Shown piece after piece: positions 1 to 6,291 of a stretch of DNA of 9,270 nt. Each line of letters opens with the position of its first letter. The stretch's first letter is position 1. Below the pieces are notes generated by a model that ran no database searches, was not told where the DNA came from, and saw only the letters and a program-made list of their open reading frames with translations. Position numbers and translations under genes: made by a program. Source of the DNA: Methanothrix sp. (GTDB lineage Archaea > Halobacteriota > Methanosarcinia > Methanotrichales > Methanotrichaceae); assembly GCA_028688175.1 (NCBI GenBank), contig JAQTYS010000100.1, positions 1-9,270 of the forward strand. The letters run 5' to 3'.

Positions 1-150
1 GATTATGCCAAAAGCAGGTTTGGGTGCGACTCAGTAGGCAAGAAGTTTTTTGATCTCTATGTGAGTGTGATAGACTCGTCCGAACTTCTCTCTTTGGCAC
101 TCATCTCTATTGCTTTCTTTGCTTCAATCTCTCCCTTATTGCTGAATTGA
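1..150 (+). CDS. Glycosyltransferase, C-terminal fragment (cut by left edge)
   Basis: Frame 1 is open from the first base to a TGA at 148-150 and gives 49 residues. The first part, DYAKSRFGCDSVGKKFFDLY, looks like the C-terminal helix of family-4-type glycosyltransferases, where a pattern such as 'a..rFsw..vgkk...lY..l' closes the protein. It would transfer a sugar from a nucleotide donor in glycan assembly at the cytoplasmic face of the membrane. The last 20 or so residues (SSELLSLALISIAFFAS and onward) are unusually hydrophobic for such an end, and they lie in the 44-base stretch shared with the oppositely oriented flippase gene. The catalytic domain is outside the window, so donor and acceptor cannot be guessed. 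The call rests on a short motif and the glycosyltransferase neighbourhood. The alternative is chance open frame. Confidence 0.55.
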   Translation, partial: DYAKSRFGCDSVGKKFFDLYVSVIDSSELLSLALISIAFFASISPLLLN

Positions 151-1627
151 GCCCGAGTAATTCCAGCAATTTCAAATCCACTTTATTGAGCACTATTTTG
201 AATAGAATAATTGCATAAACAATCAAAACTCCTCCGCCCAATACATACGTATTAACATCATTGATACTGCCAATATAGAACACCCCTATTCCCAGCAAGG
301 TGGTGATAACTGCCATAAGCAACCATTTGAGATCCAGCTTTAGTGATAGTGTTCTGACTGTCATTATACCGAACAGAGCGGCCATTATTATCAATGATAT
401 GGCCGTCGCCATAGATGCTCCAATGATTCCAAATTTATAAATCAACACGACATTCAATATTATATTTGCCGTAGCACTTATTCCTGCCGCTTTTAGGCTA
501 AGGTCGGGGCGATTGGCCCCGGCTAAAGAGCCACCTATCGATGTGCATGTAACTCCGAATAGAACCGTGCCCACTAATAAAATCTGCAAAGGCAGAGTCG
601 ATTGCGAAAAGCCCGGCCCATATATCATTATGACTATATTTTCCGCAAAGAGACCGATGATCAGGCCGGCAGGCATAAGGGCAAGTGCAGAATATTTCAT
701 GCTCTTATCGAGCATCTTTTGTAGTCCTAAGATATCCTTTTTTGCCCAATAATCTGATGTAGCGGGGTAGGATATTGTTTGGATCGCCTGTGGCATAACC
801 CAAAAGAACTTGCTTAGACCCGTAGCTGCGGAATAGTAACCAACGTCTGCTGCCGTCAGAAAGTATCCCACAAAGACTGTGTCGGCTTGAAGGTTAATCA
901 TATTTATTAAATTAGCACCAAACATTTGCGTTCCAAAGCCCACTAGTTTTTTTGTTGTTTTTATATATTCGTCAATTATAAAATTAAATAGGCCTTTGCA
1001 ACAGTAGATTAAGTATGCAGACGCGCCGATGGAGGATAACACGATGCTGATCATGGCGCCGGCAACTCCAAAGCCGCTGTAAATTAAAATTGCTGTAAAT
1101 ATCGCCATTAGAGCTTGCTGAAGTATCAATGATATGGCGTATTTATTCATATTTCTAAGTCCATTCAACGTGCCGTATAATATGGAATTGACCAGCACGA
1201 AAGGAAAAACTGGTGCGAGTATTTCCAGTAAGCCCTTAATCGGGGGCATTCTAAAAATGTCCGCAAGGATTTGAGATGATAAATAGAGTGCTATGCTAAA
1301 AAAAATTCCTATAAAAAGCGAGGTAATAATCGCTGAAGATACAACTCTATTTAAATTTTTTTTATCTTCTTTATATTCAGCTACATATTTTATCACCGCG
1401 ACAGGAATTCCGAGAGCTCCTACCATCGTAGCAACCCCGTAAAATGTATAAGTCAGTCTATATAATCCCAAATCTGCAGCGCCGAGGTACCTACCTAATA
1501 TTATAGAAATTGCGAAGATCAGAAGCATATTAATTATTGATGCGATAAATGTAAGGCTAACATCTAACGCAAACTTCTTTGCTTCCTGCATACGGCCTTC
1601 TTGGAATCGGCGGTATAAAAGACTCAC
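107..1627 (-). CDS. Wzx-type polysaccharide/oligosaccharide flippase (MOP superfamily)
   Basis: This is a polytopic membrane protein of 506 residues, the usual size for RfbX/Wzx exporters, which flip lipid-linked oligosaccharides across the cytoplasmic membrane. It has about 12-14 hydrophobic segments, for example residues 22-43, 97-118, 135-155, 164-184, 188-208, 313-334, 346-366, 381-399, 401-423, 434-452 and 461-480. Family-like motifs are LGRYLGAADLGLYRL (44-58), the ADTVFVGYFL..ADVGYYSAA region (248-268), IYGPGF (335-340) and GANRPDL (370-376). The C-terminus is short and basic (RERLKQRKQ). The longest frame begins at a GTG (1625-1627) without a clear ribosome binding site. An ATG at codon 13 (1589-1591, MQEAKKFALD) has AAGAAGG just upstream and may be the true start. 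The gene lies 33 bases after a glycosyltransferase on the same strand and is probably co-transcribed with it. It is AT-rich, and its last 44 bases overlap an opposing gene. Confidence 0.9.
   Translation of the reverse strand: MSLLYRRFQEGRMQEAKKFALDVSLTFIASIINMLLIFAISIILGRYLGAADLGLYRLTYTFYGVATMVGALGIPVAVIKYVAEYKEDKKNLNRVVSSAIITSLFIGIFFSIALYLSSQILADIFRMPPIKGLLEILAPVFPFVLVNSILYGTLNGLRNMNKYAISLILQQALMAIFTAILIYSGFGVAGAMISIVLSSIGASAYLIYCCKGLFNFIIDEYIKTTKKLVGFGTQMFGANLINMINLQADTVFVGYFLTAADVGYYSAATGLSKFFWVMPQAIQTISYPATSDYWAKKDILGLQKMLDKSMKYSALALMPAGLIIGLFAENIVIMIYGPGFSQSTLPLQILLVGTVLFGVTCTSIGGSLAGANRPDLSLKAAGISATANIILNVVLIYKFGIIGASMATAISLIIMAALFGIMTVRTLSLKLDLKWLLMAVITTLLGIGVFYIGSINDVNTYVLGGGVLIVYAIILFKIVLNKVDLKLLELLGLNSAIRERLKQRKQ
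1613..1620 (-). promoter_or_regulatory. Possible internal TATA box for the flippase
   Basis: On the minus strand the bases read TTTTATAC, a fair archaeal TATA element, centred about 25 bases before the internal ATG at 1591. That spacing would put the transcript start at or next to that ATG, giving a leaderless or nearly leaderless message. It lies just inside the longer GTG-started frame, so it bears on which start is used. No strong purine-rich BRE is evident, and chance occurrence in AT-rich DNA is likely enough to keep this tentative. Confidence 0.25.
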
Positions 1628-1660
1628 TATTTGCGGGACTCAGATCTCTAAAGATGCAAG

Positions 1661-2779
1661 TTATAGAGACTTCATTGCTTCATGAACCGTTTTTGCCCTC
1701 TCTTTCCAGGTATGATGCAGCCTGATTTTAATTAGTTCCTCTGAAAGCTTTTCTCGGATTTCTGGATTTAATATCAGCATTTCGGCCTTTTTTTCTAAAT
1801 CTCGTGCATCATAGTTCACATATATTATGCCGCCGTCCTTTCCGATTTCCAGAAGGGATTCGCATTTAGTGCACAGGATGGGCTTAGCAGTTCCTATGTA
1901 CTCAAAGAGCTTTGTAGGTGAGCTCAAATTCATATAATTCTCTCTTGGGTTATAAGGCATAACGAAAAGGTCGACTTTATCCAGAGTCTCTGGCAGGTCT
2001 TTCCTGGGAATCTGTTTTCTGACGATGAAATCACTATTTTCGATGGTGTATTTAAGCTCCGAGGATATGCCTTCTCCATAAGAGCCAAGGAGGTGCAGTT
2101 CAATATATGGATATTTTTTATGCAATTCTTCGCAGGCTTTAACAAGTATTTCTATGCCTCTATTCTTTGTCAGACCACCCAGGTAGCAGACGTTGAATCT
2201 GTTCTGCTTGCTTTCATATGCATTCGGATATATTTCCAAGAACATCTCTTCATAGGCGTTGGGAACAAAGACGACTTTTTTGTTGTTATCGATATCATAT
2301 TTATCTCTGATATAGTTCCACATGGGCTCATTCAATGCTAAAATTAAGGTTGCTTTATTGAAGTAATTGCTTTCTTGATCACTGCTCAATGTGGATTTTC
2401 CAGATCCAATTACCTGTATTTGTTCAATCGTATCATGAATATCCAAAATTATCTCTAATTTGAGCCAATCGCAAAGATGGAAAAGTGCACGGTTTTGTAT
2501 TGTGGTCAACGAGTGGGGATAGGCAAAATAAACCGCGGGCTTGCCTGTCATCAGCGTTGTTGCAGTCTTTATTGCCACCAATGTCTTTATTATATTATTG
2601 TATAGTGCTGACCCCAAATTTTTTCTGGGAATTTGCCTGAAACGGATGGAATTTACCATAACATCTGGGTAATTCTTAAGTCCATTAAGTAAATAATATA
2701 TTCGTGTGTATGTGGCAGATATATTTGCATCCAGGTTATTCAGTATCTCCCCGTTCAATACCGCAAAGATCTTTATCAT
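1661..2779 (-). CDS. Glycosyltransferase, GT-B fold, family 4-like
   Basis: This 372-residue cytoplasmic or membrane-associated sugar transferase fits the usual GT4 length. The N-terminal Rossmann half starts with MIKIFAVLN, includes a DIHD turn (113-116) and passes through VFVPNAYEE (170-178) into the donor-binding half. There YLGGLTKNRGIEIL (199-212) is the typical glycine-rich loop with Lys/Arg for the nucleotide-sugar phosphates. LHLLGSYGEG (228-237) and SPTKLFEYIGTAKPIL (287-302) follow; Glu293 in the FEY motif is the expected donor-contacting acid. The ATG start has GAGAGG seven bases upstream. No signal peptide or transmembrane helix is apparent. It is followed by the flippase after 33 bases, so both probably belong to one export/assembly operon. 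G+C is low (28% in the line at 2641-2700). Sugar specificity cannot be read from the sequence. Confidence 0.88.
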   Translation of the reverse strand: MIKIFAVLNGEILNNLDANISATYTRIYYLLNGLKNYPDVMVNSIRFRQIPRKNLGSALYNNIIKTLVAIKTATTLMTGKPAVYFAYPHSLTTIQNRALFHLCDWLKLEIILDIHDTIEQIQVIGSGKSTLSSDQESNYFNKATLILALNEPMWNYIRDKYDIDNNKKVVFVPNAYEEMFLEIYPNAYESKQNRFNVCYLGGLTKNRGIEILVKACEELHKKYPYIELHLLGSYGEGISSELKYTIENSDFIVRKQIPRKDLPETLDKVDLFVMPYNPRENYMNLSSPTKLFEYIGTAKPILCTKCESLLEIGKDGGIIYVNYDARDLEKKAEMLILNPEIREKLSEELIKIRLHHTWKERAKTVHEAMKSL

Positions 2780-2786
2780 CTGGAAG

Positions 2787-2792
2787 CCTCTC
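2787..2792 (-). promoter_or_regulatory. Ribosome binding site for the 1661-2779 glycosyltransferase
   Basis: The minus strand reads GAGAGG, seven bases before the ATG at 2779. It partly matches the complement of the archaeal 16S rRNA tail and supports this start codon. Confidence 0.45.
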
Positions 2793-2815
2793 GATTTGTC
2801 AGCGTCTGAGATAAA

Positions 2816-2828
2816 GTATATATAAAAC
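2816..2828. promoter_or_regulatory. Shared TATA element between divergent glycosyltransferase genes
   Basis: The run GTATATATAAAAC contains a TATATATA palindrome with an extending A-tract, so it can be read as a TATA box in both directions. On the plus strand, purine-rich GATAAAG lies immediately before it, as expected for a TFB recognition element. A start about 25 bases on would leave a leader of roughly 20-30 bases before the 2869-2878 start codons. On the minus strand (TTTTATATATAC) the same spacing places transcription start near 2795, about 16 bases before the ATG at 2779 and just ahead of its Shine-Dalgarno site. The 89-base gap holds no other obvious signal. Confidence 0.5.
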
Positions 2829-2868
2829 TATGCAGTGAGGCATTTGGATCATTATTCAATTAATTGAT

Positions 2869-3837
2869 GTGATGCCAATGGACTCTATATTGCATATCGG
2901 CTCTATCGCGGGAGTGCCCCAGGAGCTTTCCGCTGCCCAAAGACGGCTGGGCCAGAGAAGCGACGTCCTGTCGTTTGAGTTCTATGATTTTGGATACAGG
3001 ACTGATTTCCATTATCCGATAAAGCTGGATTACTCATCATGCAGCTCAATTTACTTTGCGAACCCCATAAATTTGCTGCGAAAAATGCCTCTCCTCCTCC
3101 CCATAGCCAGAGATTATGACCTGCTTCATTTTCACTACTCATCAGGGCTGCCGTTTGGTCTCGATTTTCCTTTGTGGAGGATGCTTAAAAAAAAGGTCGT
3201 AATGCATCATCATGGCACAGATATCAGGCATAAAGGTGAGCATTGGCTTTATGCCCGTTTTTCCCAGCGAATCTTCGTCTCTACGCCAGATCTCCTGGAG
3301 TGGTCCAGGGATGCAATATGGGTGCCAAATGCATTGGATATTAAAATGTACCCTTTTGTAGGAGTAAAAAGCCAGCCGACAAATGAGAAGGATTCGATCA
3401 AGATATTGCATGCACCCAGCAGAAGACGCCTGAAGGGGACGGAGCATGTATTAAGTGCCATTAAAAAATTAAAAAATGAAGGTTATAACATAGAGCTGAT
3501 TTTAGTCGAGAGAACACCCCACAAAGAGGCATTGGAGTATTATAAACGTGCTGATATAGTTGTTGATCAATTACTGATCGGGTGGTATGGCATGCTGGCA
3601 CAGGAGTGCATGGCCCTTGGCAAGCCTGTCTGCGTTTATTTGAGGGAAGACCTGCAAGGATATATGCCTACTCAACCCATGTTAAATACCACTGCGGACA
3701 ACCTACTAAAAAATTTGCGAATGCTCATCGAAGATCCGCACCTTCGCGAGGAACTGGGGAAACTAGGCCGGCGTTATGTGCAAGAAGTTCATAGCTCAGA
3801 CAGAATAGCGCGCAAATTGATGGACCTCTATCCGTGA
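2869..3837 (+). CDS. Compact glycosyltransferase, GT-B fold
   Basis: This protein of up to 322 residues resembles short archaeal and bacterial glycosyltransferases. It has an N-terminal ILHIGSIAGVPQELSAAQRRLG (acceptor side; residues 7-28), a MHHHGTDIRHKG segment (112-123), WVPNALD (151-157) and a donor half with HAPSRRRLKGTEHV (181-194), where Arg and Lys would contact the nucleotide-sugar phosphates. The stretch DQLLIGWYGMLAQECMALGKPV (233-254) replaces the usual EX7E signature: Glu246 is kept, but position 238 is Gly. This appears to be a subfamily trait rather than damage. Three in-frame starts exist: GTG 2869, ATG 2872 and ATG 2878. The last gives MDSILHIGS, matching how relatives usually begin, and is preferred. 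No strong ribosome site is seen. The gene is transcribed away from the preceding glycosyltransferase, and its stop overlaps the next gene's 3' end by 10 bases. Confidence 0.85.
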   Translation: MMPMDSILHIGSIAGVPQELSAAQRRLGQRSDVLSFEFYDFGYRTDFHYPIKLDYSSCSSIYFANPINLLRKMPLLLPIARDYDLLHFHYSSGLPFGLDFPLWRMLKKKVVMHHHGTDIRHKGEHWLYARFSQRIFVSTPDLLEWSRDAIWVPNALDIKMYPFVGVKSQPTNEKDSIKILHAPSRRRLKGTEHVLSAIKKLKNEGYNIELILVERTPHKEALEYYKRADIVVDQLLIGWYGMLAQECMALGKPVCVYLREDLQGYMPTQPMLNTTADNLLKNLRMLIEDPHLREELGKLGRRYVQEVHSSDRIARKLMDLYP

Positions 3838-4961
3838 TTCTTTGATGCCTCATTTAAGACGTTTTCGTAGCTCCGGGCAATCTCTCTCCAGTCATATTTC
3901 TCGGCCAGGGACCTGTATCTCAACTCGTCGCTACCAACTGACAGGATCTTCTCGACTTGCATGATGAAGCTCTCCACATCATCGTAGTAGTAAATCTCAT
4001 CTCCCAATAGCTTCTCCAGAGAGATCATACGGCTGGAGAGCACCGGTCTGCCGCAGGCCAGATAATTGAAGACCTTTCCTCCGGCGGCGTACTCATTCTT
4101 CTTCATCATCTTCAGGGGATTAAGGCCAATGTCCATGGCGGAAATATAACGGGAGAGCAATCCGTACTCCACAGCTCCTGTGAAGATAATTCTATCCGAA
4201 ACACCCAGGTCCTTGGCCATCTTCTTAATCTCATCCCCATAATCGGTAAAAAGCCCAGGCCCCACAACCAGCAAAGTGGCATCCAGGTGAGGCATCGCCG
4301 ACACCACGCTCTCCAGATCCACCCAATGCTCGAGCGATCCCACATAGCCCAGGACCACGCCCTTCAAGCCCAGAGATTTCTTGGCCTCCTGCATGGAAAG
4401 CGGCCGGAGAAGCTTTGTATCCACCCCATTGGGAATCACTGTTATATCTTTTATACCCAGGTCCTGCAGAAAAGCAGAGAGCTCTTTGGTAACTGTAATT
4501 ACCGAGTGTGCCGTGCGCAGGTTGTATCTGGTGATGAGGCTTACCACCTGCTTGACGATATCTCCCAGGGCCGATCCGGGATAGTAAATCGATGCCGATT
4601 CCTCAAGATGATCCAGGTAGTCGAATACCACGGTCGAGTGCGCGAAGTTGGCAGCAAAGGATGGCAAGATATTGGTGGATAGGATTACATCTATGTCCAG
4701 CTTCTTCACAATATGTCTGATCTTCCATAAGTGATATGGGAAGTTTAGGAGGTAATAAAGTGATGGATCCTCAACATTAATCCAGCTTGCCGCTACCAAC
4801 TGGCATTTCGTTTCCCTTGCCGCTAGCTGTGAAAACCTCAACAGGCCGAAATGCAGCACATATACATCGTGCTCCTCTGCCAGATTGTCGAATATGAAAT
4901 TGAGCCGATTGGGAACAGGATGCCTGATCCAATCGGTAGTGGGTATTACCAGTATTTTCAT
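3828..4961 (-). CDS. Glycosyltransferase, GT-B fold, family 4-like
   Basis: This 377-residue transferase begins MKILVIPTTDWIRHPVPNR, an opening typical of glycosyltransferases with a Rossmann N-domain. The mid-region has DYLDHLEESAS (114-124), HSVITVTKELSAFL (152-165) and VIPNGVD (175-181). The donor domain has LGYVGSLEHWVDLE (204-217), VVGPG (232-236), RIIFTGAVEYGLLSRYISAMDIGLNPL (257-283) and GGKVFNYLACGRPVLSS (294-310). In that last motif Asn299 stands where FEY-type members carry Glu. The ATG has a strong GAGGTG site eight bases upstream. It is probably transcribed as a single gene from the divergent region shared with the GlmU-like gene. Its end overlaps the plus-strand glycosyltransferase. 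Substrate is unknown; a role in the same surface glycan is inferred from position. Confidence 0.88.
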   Translation of the reverse strand: MKILVIPTTDWIRHPVPNRLNFIFDNLAEEHDVYVLHFGLLRFSQLAARETKCQLVAASWINVEDPSLYYLLNFPYHLWKIRHIVKKLDIDVILSTNILPSFAANFAHSTVVFDYLDHLEESASIYYPGSALGDIVKQVVSLITRYNLRTAHSVITVTKELSAFLQDLGIKDITVIPNGVDTKLLRPLSMQEAKKSLGLKGVVLGYVGSLEHWVDLESVVSAMPHLDATLLVVGPGLFTDYGDEIKKMAKDLGVSDRIIFTGAVEYGLLSRYISAMDIGLNPLKMMKKNEYAAGGKVFNYLACGRPVLSSRMISLEKLLGDEIYYYDDVESFIMQVEKILSVGSDELRYRSLAEKYDWREIARSYENVLNEASKNHG

Positions 4962-4969
4962 TTATCATG

Positions 4970-4975
4970 CACCTC
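4970..4975 (-). promoter_or_regulatory. Ribosome binding site for the 3828-4961 glycosyltransferase
   Basis: GAGGTG on the minus strand lies eight bases before the ATG at 4961. It is a full complement of the CACCTC in the archaeal 16S rRNA 3' tail and fixes this start with good support. Confidence 0.7.
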
Positions 4976-4987
4976 TTGATCTTCATG

Positions 4988-5016
4988 TATAAAAGATTGG
5001 GCCTTTGATTTTATAT
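4988..5016. promoter_or_regulatory. Divergent promoter region: two facing TATA boxes
   Basis: TATAAAAG at 4988-4995 (plus strand) and TATAAAA at 5015-5009 (minus strand) face each other across a short spacer, forming a loose inverted repeat. The minus box would start transcription near 4986, leaving about 25 bases with the GAGGTG site before the glycosyltransferase ATG. The plus box would start transcription near 5017, giving the GlmU-like gene a leader of about 65 bases. TTTATATG at 5010-5017 is an alternative plus-strand box with a leader of about 45 bases. Because each box lies near the other direction's start site, the two directions may compete for TBP/TFB. This is inferred from spacing only. 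Confidence 0.5.
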
Positions 5017-5082
5017 GAATAGGTGACCGAAAAGATCTAAAGGCAGGCTGAGCAACAGGTAGATGTTATAGATATCCGGAAT

Positions 5083-6291
5083 GTGATAGATTTGAAGGGA
5101 GTCATATTGGCGGCGGGAGAAGGCCGCAGATGCAGGCCGCTTACCCAGACCAGATCCAAGGTTATGCTTCCCGTGGGAAACCGCCCTTTTATGGAGCATG
5201 TCATTTCGGCTCTGGCTGCAAACGACATTCGAGATCTTTACATAGTAGTGGGCTATCAGAAAGAAAGGGTCATGGACTATTTTGAGGATGGTCTTAATTT
5301 TGGCGTAACGATCACTTACATCGAGCAAAATGAGCTTTTGGGGACGGCTCATGCCCTGCGCAAAGCTGAACGCTATGTGAATGAGGAATTTCTCGTGGTT
5401 AACGGAGACAATCTCATAGATGCTCGGGCGGTCAAGGAACTGATTGCAGCCAAGGGAGAAAATGTGATATTGGCAGCTCTTCGTCGGCATTCCGGAGACT
5501 ATGGTGTCCTCATGGTGGAACAGGAGAGGGTAACAGCAATAATTGAGAAGCCAGGGAGGCCATGTTCTGGAATTCTCAATACGGGGGCCTACAAATTCAG
5601 CCCGGCCATCTTTGAGGATCTTCGCCATACTCCCATATCGGAGAGAGGATCTTACGAGCTGACTCAGACTCTATCTCAGATGATTGCAGACGGAAGAGCG
5701 GTTGCACCCCAAATCACCAAAGGCATATGGTCTGATGCCGTATTTGCCTGGGATCTTCTCAATGCCAACAACCTTGCTCTGGGTATGAAAGATACAATTA
5801 TCTCAGGGGAGGTGGAAGAGGGCGCAATAATCAAAGGCCCGGTGGGGATAGGCAGGGGCAGTATTATCCGCTCCGGATCTTATCTGGTGGGCCCAGTCTG
5901 TATCGGCGAGGACTGCGATATTGGTCCGTGTACCACAATTTTGCCGTCCACTTCCATAGGTGACAGTACAAGGATTGGTTCGCATTCTGAGGTGAGAAAC
6001 AGCATAATCATGAATGATGCCCGGATCGGCACAGCGGCTATTATTTCCGATTCGGTGATAGGAGCAAGTTGCACACTGGGTGATCAACTGGCTATCGAGA
6101 CAGGTCCATCGGTAGTAGATTTGGAAGATAACTTTGAGAGGGTGCAGTTCGGAGCGATATTTGCCGATGATGTGACCATCGGAGGCAGAGTTCTGGTTAG
6201 CCCGGGAACGGTTGTGGGTACAGGTGCGCGCATAGGCTCGGGAGCATTAATTCGCGGTTGGATTGAGCGGGAGAGCAGGGTGATTAGCTGA
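5083..6291 (+). CDS. glmU: Sugar-1-phosphate nucleotidylyltransferase with left-handed beta-helix domain (GlmU-like)
   Basis: This 402-residue protein has the same length and layout as archaeal bifunctional GlmU-type enzymes such as MJ1101 and ST0452. The N-domain is a nucleotidyltransferase: VILAAGEGRRCRPLT (7-21), SKVMLPVGNRP (25-35) with Lys26, LGTAHAL (86-92), NGDN (107-110), EKP (155-157) and NTGAY (166-170). It should transfer a nucleoside monophosphate, probably from UTP, to a sugar-1-phosphate such as GlcNAc-1-P. From about 247 onward, hexapeptide repeats (for example AIIKGPVGIGRGSII, SVIGASC, IGSGALI) form a left-handed beta-helix normally carrying an acetyltransferase. The His/Asn-bearing motifs I would expect there appear absent (see findings). 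The start is GTG 5083 or TTG 5092; the latter gives MKGVILAAG, the usual family opening. Its TGA overlaps the ATG of glmS by one base, so the two are one translationally coupled operon for amino-sugar nucleotide supply. Confidence 0.88.
   Translation: MIDLKGVILAAGEGRRCRPLTQTRSKVMLPVGNRPFMEHVISALAANDIRDLYIVVGYQKERVMDYFEDGLNFGVTITYIEQNELLGTAHALRKAERYVNEEFLVVNGDNLIDARAVKELIAAKGENVILAALRRHSGDYGVLMVEQERVTAIIEKPGRPCSGILNTGAYKFSPAIFEDLRHTPISERGSYELTQTLSQMIADGRAVAPQITKGIWSDAVFAWDLLNANNLALGMKDTIISGEVEEGAIIKGPVGIGRGSIIRSGSYLVGPVCIGEDCDIGPCTTILPSTSIGDSTRIGSHSEVRNSIIMNDARIGTAAIISDSVIGASCTLGDQLAIETGPSVVDLEDNFERVQFGAIFADDVTIGGRVLVSPGTVVGTGARIGSGALIRGWIERESRVIS
6279..6284 (+). promoter_or_regulatory. Ribosome binding site for glmS inside the preceding gene
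   Basis: GGTGAT lies six bases before the ATG at 6291 and complements ATCACC of the archaeal 16S rRNA tail. It sits in the last codons of the GlmU-like gene and supports the glmS start directly after the TGATG junction. Confidence 0.6.

Noticed and set aside
45..51. T-run on the plus strand as a terminator
   Set aside because: It lies inside the coding part of the partial glycosyltransferase (Phe codons) and upstream of its stop codon.
61..106. Fifteen-codon minus-strand frame (ATG at 104) just after the flippase stop
   Set aside because: It is very short, has no ribosome site, and is opposite the better supported glycosyltransferase end on the plus strand.
4287..4682. Plus-strand open frame of 131 codons opposite a glycosyltransferase
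   Set aside because: The translation is rich in His, Arg and Cys without domain-like structure, and the opposite strand carries a clear GT-B protein.
4962..5082. Possible riboswitch or glmS-type ribozyme in the leader of the amino-sugar operon
   Set aside because: The leader is short, I see no convincing stem-loops, and the glmS ribozyme is known from bacteria and sits directly before glmS, which here has no gap at all.
5011..5628. Long minus-strand open frame (205 codons) opposite the GlmU-like gene
   Set aside because: It is antisense to a clearly conserved coding region, has no recognisable domain or ribosome site, and its composition is that of a reverse-complement shadow.
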